Shown here piece after piece: positions 55,109 to 64,000 of a stretch of DNA of 64,000 nt (position 1 is the stretch's first letter; each line of letters opens with the position of its first letter). The stretch is from positions 18,350,840-18,414,839 of the forward strand of contig NC_052350.1 of NCBI RefSeq assembly GCF_009727055.1. Reading direction: 5' to 3'. The translations under genes were made by a program, and so were the position numbers. Under the pieces are notes generated by a model. The model did not search any database and was not told where the DNA came from. It saw nothing but the letters and a program-made list of their open reading frames with translations. The stretch is from Benincasa hispida (taxonomy: Eukaryota > Streptophyta > Magnoliopsida > Cucurbitales > Cucurbitaceae).

Positions 55109-57066
55109 TGTTGGGTTGATGCTCTAAATCTCGTAGGGTTCTATAATTTATAAACCTTGTATGAACAAACTTGTATGTGATTAATAAGATTTGATATTTT
55201 ATTCACTTTATCTATGAAATATGTGATATTTTAGTTGCATTAACCACAAACCAATAAACTAACACCCAAGGTTATCGTTGTAACTTAAACATGTATGTGG
55301 AGACATACAAGTGGATCATGTTTAAGTGATAACCTAAATGGTTTGTAGTATATGGATAAGGCTAGGTACCTTATCCTGGTGACACTACGAGTATGACCTG
55401 CTTTGTAGGTGTTACAAATGTTGTGAAGTGCTATAAATGATCTGATCCTGATCATTCATGTATTAGATATGCGAGTGGAGATATTCTATACAAAGAAGTT
55501 TGTATAAGACCAGACCACGAAATGTTTAGTCTCATTATATAACACCATTCATAATAGAGACTTTCATTTCACTTGGATGACTATAGGTAACATGATCTTA
55601 ATCCTGAGTGAGTTATGAAATCCTGCCTATAAAGGCTGTCCTTTGATTTGTATGAGTGAGAGTTATCAGATTGCCGACTCAACAAGCTTACCATTTCAGA
55701 GATTTGTCTGATTGAGGAGCTGAGAAATCAGCTACATAAGATGGAATTAACTCATTCCCCGATGCAGGGGTAAGTAGATAAATTGCTTCCTTAAGAGCTG
55801 ATTCTGGGTCTTGAACAACGTGGCGCCACACCCTTTCCTGGCCTGAGAGGGGTTTAGTGATAGTAGGACTATGATTTATTGTTCATTAGAGGGATCAGTG
55901 GTACTTAAGGAGTTAGATGTAACTACAAGGGCAAAATAGTAATTTGGTCCAACTTTACTTACGAGCATTTTTGAAGGGTCATCGTACTGTTGATTGGTTA
56001 TATCCAATGGACACAGAAATATATCTGTAGTGCGAAGAGTGTAGCTGTTAGTCTTTAGTGGAGTGCCCGATAGTTAACGGATTGTGGATAATGTAATTAA
56101 AGAGTTTAATTAATTATTCACGTATCGTTGGAGCTTCAAGTTACAGGTCTATAAGGTCCCCTTGGTAGCTCAAAAGGATTTAGTTGAGAATAAGTTGTTG
56201 GGTTAATTTGAATTGTTCAAATTAATGAGAGGGAATTTAATTATATATGATATAATTAAATATATATATATAATTGACGTAATTTATTTGACACATTATA
56301 GTTTAATTAGACGAATAAATATTTGAATGAGATTTATAGTTGTTAAATTTAATATAAATATAATTTATATTAAATGCCATAAAATTGAGAAAAAGAACTA
56401 TAGTTTATATTGTATATGATGCAATATTAAAACTATAGATTATAAATATAATATGATAAGTTGGTTATCAACTTTATTTATATTATTTATTATTTTGAAT
56501 AATAATCTCTTTTTTTCTCTCCAACCACCTTAGTGGGTGGTTAATTGGTTTTTTATGGCAAAATGGAATAAAATATTTTTGTAATTATTTTCTTCCAGTG
56601 AGACGTATAACAAGACTACACGAAAATTACATAGTCTATACAATAGGAGCTTTTAACTACATGATTGAGAAGCTTTTATATACGATACAGAGTTTCTTCA
56701 ATCTTCTTCCTCCTAAAAACTCAAAATCCTTCCTTACCAAAATAGACAGAGCCCACAACTCCTGGGTTCTCACCCCGAGCATACCAAAGTTCTAAGTGGT
56801 GGAGTCTTCCTTTTTGGTTCGTGAGATTCTTGAAGAAAGTCTCCAAGGTTGCTGTGTTCGAGGTTTGTGATAGTTCGAGGGGTTACACGAAGAAACGTTC
56901 TTTAAAGGTATAATCTCTTGAACCCTATTTCTCGTTTAAAAAGCATGTTGTAATTTTGCTTAGAATGTATAATCTATATGTTTACTATAAATTCATATTT
57001 TCAATATAAATGGAATTTGGACGATCCGCTTTCGCTCATGGATCTCTTTAAAGATGAGTTCCTTCA
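55109..57066 (+). repeat. copia-3 3' LTR
   Basis: See the 5' LTR. About 75 bases longer than the left copy, partly from extra sequence near 56270-56300 and 56620-56690. Confidence 0.92.
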
Positions 57067-57071
57067 ATCGG

Positions 57072-57232
57072 TGTCAGTGGTGAGAGAATATCCAGATGTT
57101 TTTCTTGAAGACCTTTTAGGGTTGTCGCCATACAAAGAGACAGACTTCACTATTGAGTTAGAACCAAGCACTACTTCTATCTCTAGAGCTTCATATAGAA
57201 TGGCTCCAATAGAACTGAAAGAGCTTAAGACC
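57072..57232 (+). pseudogene. Gypsy RT start (segment 2 of the outer gypsy element)
   Basis: Reads SVVREYPDVFLEDLLGLSPY, ETDFTIELEPSTTSISRASY and RMAPIELKELK, the N-terminal edge of gypsy reverse transcriptase. It continues the frame broken at 44653 and is broken again at 57232 by a solo LTR. Segment 3 starts at 59180. Confidence 0.92.
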
Positions 57233-59179
57233 TGATGATGGGCAGAAATGTACGTTATTATAGGCCTTTATTTAGAATTATGAGGATTTTTAAGTAGAAT
57301 ATGCGGCGATTATACTAAGAATTCATGAGAAAATGAGCTTGCATCGATCGGCATTAAAAATCTTGACTAACCCACTATTATCCGTTATTTTGCGTCCAAT
57401 TGTCTATTTTTGTAGCTAACACAAGAATCGATCACATGCGGTGAATCTCACCATCGCAGAAGCATCGCATACACTTGACGCATGGATGTTACGGCCATTA
57501 ACCGCATGCGTCGATCGCATAGAGATTACGGCTACAGAGTATAACCATAATAAAGGGATGACCGCAAGGGTGGTGAAATGCGATGATACTTCGGAAACCA
57601 AGCATGAACCCATACCTTGGTTGTATCAAAAGGTGATGTTGACATTTCACCTACCACGCCGTTTGCAACAGAGATTCAGAGCAGGTCCCTCACGCCGTTA
57701 GTAGCAGAAATTCAAAGAAGGACCATTAATGTTGTCGGCGATCAAGCTTTATAAATAGAAACCTTAAAGCTTAACTTTAGATCATCCAGGGTTTTCTGCC
57801 TTCGGGCAGATCCTTGTGATCCAGGTGAAAGCATGAGGAGATATTCTTGAGAGTTCTTCATTCCTCCTACCATTCCGAGTGACGAACGGAGCCTTGCCGG
57901 AGATAAAACTTGAGAGAGACTACTCCACCGCCCATCCATGGCACCACCGATAACCTTGACACACATCTGAAGGAAGCAAGACATTGCTCATCTAGCCCTC
58001 CATATCTCTTCTACCTCTATATTGTATTACATTGTGGCTTAAGAGATTAATACATTTTGTGATCAATGCATTTCTTTATTTCCTTTGACTTCATCTTCAT
58101 TTTCTTATCATTCTTTACTTTCACTTCAAAGACTAAGTTAGATTGCTAGAGTATCGCATACTTAACCATGCGACATAGACATATGAAGCATGTAGCAAAC
58201 CACCGAGAGGTGTGCATTGTGCAAGTGTTGTGAGAAAATCCTATTTGCTAAGTGTGATGTTGTAGCAATGCTTGTTTATGAGCTGATCAGTGGTAGCTAA
58301 CTGCCCGAGAGGGTAAGTGGTAGAACGCATTAAGCAAAATAAGCAGTGTTCCTAGAGATACAAATAATTTTATGTCAGCCATGTTTATATGATTATCTTG
58401 TCTTATGAGTGCATCATTCATCATTTAGGCATACTTGAGAGAGTAGTCTAAAAACCAAATCTAGGCTTGAGAGAGTCAGATTGGATCACATAGGCAAGAA
58501 TAGAGGCTTAGAGATAAGCTCTATTTGCTATTACTCAGCGTATGCACGCTATATATAGGATATGAAAGTATGCGATCACATCGCATGCGTCTAGAAGTAG
58601 GATATGGTGGTATGCGGTCATCTTGTTTATGTATGGAAGCACGTGAGCAAGAATAGAGACTTAGACATAAGGCCTCTCGACACTATCGCATATACATCGC
58701 ATGCGTCTTCGGCAAGTGTGTATAGCATAATCGCATAGCTTGCACTGGCTGGGGTTACCCTTGCAATCGAGCTTATTGATGCGGTGAAGACATCCCCGCC
58801 ATTTTATCTATTTTCCCATGCATTTTATTACTCGTTAACAGTTGCCGTGTCTCTATCTCTCACAGTCATACTTTCGCTGCTTAATCTCTTAGTTAGGAGT
58901 AGGAGTAGCGCATAGCCCATAACCTTCAAATTCTTTTATTCTTTGCCGCAAGCACTTTACTTCATAACATTTAGCTACAAGTCCCTGAGTTCGACCTTGG
59001 ATCACCCGAGAAACTTGCGATCTCGTTATACTTGGTGAGAGAACAAGAAAACTTATGGCAGGAACGCATGGTCATCATCAAACGCATATTGCATATTCCT
59101 TAGTCCAACACATGACCTGCAACATATGGAGAGCGAACAATGAACGCATATTTATTTACCTCCATTTCCCATACCATCA
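57233..59179 (+). mobile_element. Solo LTR inside gypsy RT (family Y)
   Basis: TGATGATGGG...CCATACCATCA with perfect 5-bp duplications AGACC (57228-57232 and 59180-59184), 1947 bp. Rich in GCATGCG, GCGATCGCAT and TCGCAT words. Related LTRs follow at 59338-63332, the last of which leads to an Athila-like primer-binding site and gag, so this is probably an Athila-like solo LTR. Confidence 0.9.
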
Positions 59180-59337
59180 AGACCAAGTTGCAAGAGATGC
59201 TTGACAAGGGATTCATATGCCCGTGTGTGTCACCGTGGGGTGTGCCATTATTGTTTGTGAAGAAAAAGGATGGTTCATTACGTTTATGCATAGACTATAG
59301 AGAGTTGAATAAGGTAGTGACACGTTATTTTATGCCG
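59180..59337 (+). pseudogene. Gypsy RT (segment 3 of the outer gypsy element)
   Basis: [40 protein letters not shown] and [12 protein letters not shown]: gypsy RT directly after segment 2. Excising the solo LTR and one AGACC copy gives [17 protein letters not shown] in frame. It stops at 59337, where another LTR begins. The remainder of pol is not in the window. Confidence 0.92.
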
Positions 59338-60595
59338 TGATTTTATGAAATGAATTGCGGTGATGGGAATGCGTTGTGCAACAAGTTTTCTCAGTAGAAT
59401 CCAAGTATAAATCCTACTGAGTTTCCTGACAAGTCCAGGGTCGAACCCAGGGACTAAGAAAAACGGTATGCGGTGATAATTTTTATGAAGACTTTGCAGT
59501 AACCAATAAATCAAGGGTTATTTTTGGGGTGTTGTATGCTGTAAAAAAGTATGCGATGGAGTTAAGACAAGAATTGATAACACAGAAGATGCGATAAATA
59601 TGTGGGGAATGGGTTGAGAAGGGGTTCAGCTAACACTTCCTAGGATGCGTTCATGTTATGTGATCATGCAACACACATACAATAGCAAATCATCTCTCAA
59701 CGCAAATGCTATGGCTTCTAGTTATAGAACGCATGCGATATATGTGATAAGTCTATAAGACCTACACATAAGCCTCTATTCTTATTTATGCGATGACAAA
59801 TGACACACACAAAAACAAGGCGACTGCATAATATCATAATCTATCTCTAGGGTGCATGCGATGCATGTTGGCAAACAGAGCTTATCTCTAAGTCCCTATC
59901 TCTTGCTTATGTAGATCTAATTTTGCTCTCTTGAGCCTAGATTCTAACCCAGCTCTCTCAATTCTTAGGTTTTTTCTTTAGACTCTCTCTCGAGTAGCTC
60001 TAAAGGGGTGTTGGGCGCAACATAAGACAAGATAACCGAATGCAATAAAGATCCTAGGTCATGTTAGCTTAGTTCTTCTCAACTCATTCAATAGATTTAG
60101 CTATTCATGCGTGCTTTTAAGAGAGTGAACAGATGTAGATAAGCAAGTTCCATTTTATAGATATAGAGTTGAAATACAAAATAACAATGCGAAATGAGAA
60201 TAAAGCGCTTGGTAGCAATCTCTTGCTTCCCAAGGATTTTTACACTGTTCTTCTCTACTATGTTCAAAAGATAGTCTCGCTCTCACGAGAGTCGACCCTC
60301 TCTCTACTTTTCCACGCCTCTGGGTTCTCTCTTGAGCTGACCAGAGCGATCATCCGGCGTCTCTTCCTTTCTCTTGCTCCGCCTTCGAAGTAAAAAAAAA
60401 ACTAAGAGCAAGGCTAATTCTATCTAAGGGAAATTTATCTAACTGTCCGAGAATAATTGTATGCTAAATTCTCCAGGTGTGAATTCTGGTTTCGATAGCG
60501 CAAAGATGTAAAACAATGCGGGTATGCAACGATAAAAATATACAAAATCATCTCCAAAAGCATTAAACTAAAGTCGTCGAGGACTTGATAACTCA
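59338..60595 (-). repeat. Athila-like LTR (family X), reversed, probably partial
   Basis: The reverse complement ends GAAAACTTGTTGCACAACGC...CATAAAATCA, matching the end of the + LTR at 63332 (GAAAACTTGCATGTGCAACG). Further in, GGAAGTGTTAGCTGAACCCC, CACATATATCGCATGCG and GATAAGCTCTGTTTGCCA also match the other copies. The left edge (TG at 59338) is firm; the right edge against the next LTR is approximate. Confidence 0.65.
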
Positions 60596-62638
60596 AGTTC
60601 CATGGATGCAATATGCGATGCATATTCTTAAAGTATGTGTTGATTATCATGCGTCGGTGGTCATGCGTTGGAATGACTATGCGTTCACAAATGTATGTGA
60701 TGACCATGCGTTCCTGTCACAAGTTTTCTTGTGCTCACGCCAAGTATAACGCGAACGCAATTTTCTTGGGTGATCCGAGGTAGAACTCGAGGACTTGTAG
60801 CTAGACGTATGCAGTAATGTGCATACGGTAGTTGAATAAAAGAATGATGGAGGGGTTGCTAAGCTAACACTATTCGTACTCCTAACTAATAAACAACCCT
60901 ATGAGAATATGGATGAGAGGTAGAGACATGACAACCTTTGACGCATAGTAAATGCATGGAAATATAGATAAAATGTGGAGATGTCTTCACTGCAACACTG
61001 AGCTTAACCGCAAGGGCAACCTCAGCCAACGCAAGCTATGCGATCATGCTACACACACTTGAGCCTAATTCTAGGATGCATGCGATGTATATGCGATAGT
61101 GCCAGGAAGCCTATGCCTGCCTGAACCTCCATAACCCGCTCATGTGCTCTCGCCGCATGAGCGTGATGGCCGCATATCCCCGTATCCTACTTCCTGGATG
61201 CATGCAATATCCTATCCGAAGGGTGCATACACTGAGTTATAGCAAACGAATCTTATCTCTAAGTTCCCCATTCTTGCTTATGCGTTCTAATCCGCTCTCT
61301 CGAGTCTTAAATTTGGATTTTAGACTACTCTCTCAAGTATGCCTAAATGATGAATGATGCGCTCATAAGACAAGGTAACTGCATAAACTTGGCTGACGTA
61401 AGATTATTCCTATCTCTAGTGAATACTTGCTTACATTGCTTAATGCAACCAACCACTTATCCTCCTGAGCAGTTAGTTGTTGCTGACTTTGCTCATAGAC
61501 AAGCGTTGCGTTAGCTTCACACTAAGAAAATAAGGTTTTCTCACAAACTCACGCAACGCACATCTCTCAGTGGTTGCTACATGTTTCATATCTCTAATCC
61601 CCATGACTAAGTACGAAATACTCTAGCAATCTCACTACGTGATGCAATGAAGTTATGGATGCTAAGTAAAGAAAGATGGAGATGGAATCAAAGGAAACAC
61701 AGAAATGCATTGAACACATAATGTATTAATTCCTTAATCACAAAACATAATACAATACAATATAAGAAAAGAAGAGAAAATGAAATGACCACCTGGAAGC
61801 AATGACTTGCTTCCAGCAGATGTGTGTCAAGGCTACCGATGGTGCCATGGATGGGTGGTGAAACTGACTCTCTCGAGATCTAGCTCTGGTCGAAGGATAC
61901 GGTCGTCACTCGGAATGGAGGAAGGAGGTGAAGAACTCTCAAGCTTTCTTCTCACGCATTTGTCTGGATCACAAGGATCCGCCCTAAGGCGAACCTCAGG
62001 CGAAAACCTTGGATAAGTTGAAATTCTGCTCATCGGCTTCTTTATATAGAGCTTGGATCGCCGACAGCATTAATGGACTGCTCTGATTCTGACATTCGTG
62101 GCGCGGTAGTCCTTTTTGAATCTTTGCTGCTAACGGCGTGGTAGGTGAAATATCAACATCATCTTTTGATTTTCCCGAGAGATGCGTTGATGCGTTCATT
62201 CCACTAATCTTGCGTTGATCCCTCTATTATGTGCTATCGTGTAGCCGCAATCATGCAGTGACCGCATTCGCTTAATATCGCAACTTCTACACGATGATTG
62301 CAATCGCCTGATGACTGCAACTCCTATGCGATGGATGCATGTGGCTGATCACCGTAACACCCATGCATTGATCGAATGCGTTCGCCTTTATGATGGATAG
62401 TTTGTCCGCATGCGGTCATCTATGTAATAGTCCAGCTTCCGCGTTTGCGTCCACTTCCTGCATTAGTTACAAAAATAGACAATTGAACACATAATAACGC
62501 ATAATAATGTGTTAGCCGAGATTCTCAATGCTAAACACTGCAAGCTCATTTTCTCATGAATTCCTAACATAATTGCCGCATATTCTGCTTAACAGCCCTT
62601 ATAAATCTAAATAAAAGGCTTAAGATGACATGCAATCA
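60596..62638 (-). repeat. Athila-like LTR (family Y relative), reversed
   Basis: The reverse complement begins TGATTGCATGTCATC, then CTTTTATTTAG and GAATATGCGGCAATTATG, like the start of 57233-59179, and ends with GGAACGCATGGTCATCAC and ATATGCATCGCATATTGCAT, like its end. Size is similar to the solo LTR. Flanks GGACT and ATCCT do not match, so the left edge is uncertain or the copy was rearranged. Confidence 0.62.
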
Positions 62639-62643
62639 ATCCT

Positions 62644-63332
62644 TCACCTTTTAGAGATACTTGAGAGAGTAGTCTAAAGAAATAACCTAGACTTGAGAGA
62701 GTCAGGTTAGAATCTAGGCTTGAGAGAGTTAGATTAGAACCACATAAGCAAGAGATAGAAACTTAGAGATAAGTATTGTTTGCTATTATGCATCGCATGC
62801 ATCCTAGAAATAGGATATGATAGTATGCAATCACCTTGTGTATGTGTGTATCATTCATCATCGTATAGACAAGAATAGAGGCTTAGACATAAGTCCTATC
62901 GACATTATTGTATACATCGCATGCGTCCTAGAATTAGGAACTATGGCATTTGCATTGAGAGATGACATGTTGTGTGTGTGTAGCATAATTGCATAACTTG
63001 AACGCAATCTTAGGAAGTGTTAGCTAAATCCCTTCTCCACCTGTTCCTCGCATACTCATTGTAACTTTCATTGTCATCAACTTTTTTCTCATTTCCACCA
63101 CATAGGATCTATACTTAAAACAACACATCAACCACTTATTTTTTTTTGTCACCGCAAAGGAATCAAAATCCGTTAATGCATAGTGTCTCAGTAGTTCTTA
63201 TGTTCGACCTTGGACTTATCAGGAAACCTAGTAAGATTTATACTTGGGTTTTACTAGGAAAACTTGCATGTGCAACGCATAATTCACCACCGCAAGTTCA
63301 TACATTTATTTCATCACATTCACAACGCATCA
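62644..63332 (+). repeat. 5'-truncated LTR of the Athila-like element
   Basis: Aligns with the last third of the family (from ACTTGAGAGAGTAGTCTAAA) and ends CACAACGCATCA, next to the primer-binding site. Its 5' two thirds are replaced by the reversed LTR on its left. Confidence 0.7.
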
Positions 63333-63338
63333 AGTTTT

Positions 63339-63357
63339 TGGCGCCGTTTCCGGGGAA
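63339..63357 (+). other. Athila-type primer-binding site
   Basis: TGGCGCCGTTTCCGGGGAA, close to the TGGCGCCGTTGCCGGGGA usual in Athila/Tat gypsy elements, six bases after the LTR end. Confidence 0.85.
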
Positions 63358-63569
63358 CTACGGCAGTACATATTGCGCTAACAGTAACTTTTTTTATTTT
63401 CTTTGCAGCTTTCATCCTCTATGCACTGCCTCTCCTTTGGCAAGGGAAGAAGTGTGTGTCGTATGAGCGAAGGATAAGTTCCTAAGCCCAATTACAACCC
63501 AGAGATTGAAAGAACATTAAAAAGAAGACAACGAGATAACCGCTAACAACAAAAGAGAAAAATCCCAAC

Positions 63570-64000
63570 ATGGCGGAACAACCGGAAGATAGAGCAGCAA
63601 ATGCAAATAATATCATGGCAAACCCCATCCTCCTTGCGAACAACCACAATAGGCCCATCCGGGACTATGCGTCGCCTAACCTCTACGATTTCTCACCAGG
63701 AATCATGAGGTCAGTCCTAGATGGATCGAGGTTTAAGATGAAACCGGTTATGTTGCAGATGATTCCGACGATCGAACAGTTTGGTAGAAGGCGTGGCGAG
63801 GATCCGCTCGCCCATTTCCGAAGTTTTATCGAAATCTGCAATACTTTTGTGTTCCCAAACATCTCAGCTGAAGAGATTCAACTAACGTTGTTCTCATTTT
63901 CATTATACAACCAAGAAAGAAAATGGGCTTATTCTCTCAAACTAGAGGAGAGAACGCAGGAAGGAGGAAGTTGATTACAAATTTTGAACAAGATATTGAC
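63570..64000 (+). pseudogene. Athila-like gag, frameshifted, runs off the window
   Basis: ATG at 63570. Reads IRDYASPNLYDFSPGIMRSV, FKMKPVMLQMIPTIEQFGRR and RGEDPLAHFRSFIEICNTFV, then FPNISAEEIQLTLFSFSLYN with ERKWAYSLKL: the retrotransposon gag domain with its usual RDY, DPxxH and LFxFSL landmarks. A TGA at 63972 ends the frame right after EERTQ; a neighbouring frame continues with EEVD, so a single-base indel broke it. The rest lies beyond the window. Confidence 0.85.

Larger units (their letters stand above)
44654..57066 (+). mobile_element. Large Ty1/copia element (copia-3) inserted in the gypsy element
   Basis: LTRs at 44654-46535 and 55109-57066, both starting TGTTGGGTTGATG and ending GAGTTCCTTCA. 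Flanks ATCCG (44649-44653) and ATCGG (57067-57071) form a 5-bp target duplication with one change. Removing the element joins gypsy text as LSSV|SVVREYPDVF in frame. Inside: primer-binding site, a 2.3-kb leader, gag, protease, integrase, RT and RNase H, all with stops or frameshifts. LTRs of nearly 2 kb fit an Angela/Tork-like lineage (inference). It contains a solo LTR at 51210-53331. Confidence 0.93.

Noticed and set aside
55109..57066. Reading the 3' LTR of copia-3 as the start of another full copia element
   Set aside because: After its end the sequence returns to gypsy pol in frame, with a matching target duplication, and no primer-binding site follows.
60169..60393. 74-aa + strand frame
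   Set aside because: It lies antisense in an LTR and does not match the corresponding part of the other LTR copies.

Overview
This is nuclear DNA from a flowering plant. The evidence is introns with GT..AG ends in an organelle-targeted plant gene, Ty1/copia and Ty3/gypsy polyproteins, Mutator-like, hAT-like and Harbinger-like DNA transposons, and long AT-rich gene-poor stretches. A cucurbit (Cucurbitaceae) is my best guess, because the TATCAGTGATAG-type inverted-repeat elements and the copia families look like ones common in that family. That guess is from memory of repeat style, not from a search.

Only two genes look intact. One is a three-exon APO-family gene (31030-33131, + strand, 451 aa), an organelle RNA-binding protein of the APO1/APO2 type. 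Its upstream region carries three Site II-like GGCCCA/TGGGCC boxes. The other is a single-exon 86-aa protein of unknown function with one membrane segment (37521-37781, +). Everything else is repeats, gene relics or featureless AT-rich DNA.

Layout. 1-8330: a decayed fragment of a MIP2/NBAS-like (Sec39 domain) gene on the - strand, split by a complete but dead copia element (1621-7801, 217-bp LTRs); that element itself holds a hAT-like MITE (3716-4330). 8325-12790: a second, related copia element without its 5' LTR, carrying a 653-bp solo-LTR-like insertion. 12790-17830: pieces of a third copia LTR, a LINE-type RNase H tail, several MITEs and a CGATCG-rich array. 18980-24690: a rearranged Ty3/gypsy relic flanked by about 690-bp direct repeats, with an internal duplication, possible organelle-like DNA and the window's only N. 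26208-29800: a 3.6-kb Mutator-like element with a perfect 9-bp target duplication; a shorter inverted relative lies at 39297-40733. 33640-36720: a Mutator-like element with a dead MuDR transposase.

40734 to the end is one nested stack. A gypsy element (LTR, PBS, gag, protease, start of RT) is interrupted first by a 12.4-kb copia element (44654-57066), which itself contains a solo LTR (51210-53331). It is interrupted next by a second solo LTR (57233-59179), and then by a block of related LTRs that leads into an Athila-like gypsy element (PBS at 63339, gag from 63570) running off the right edge. Target-site duplications and reading-frame continuity across three of the insertions fix the order of events. 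I found no gene cluster, CRISPR array or tRNA gene, and no convincing new biological system. The points of most interest are the split MIP2 relic, the Mutator pair, the recurring CGATCG arrays and the assembly-sensitive 19-24 kb region.
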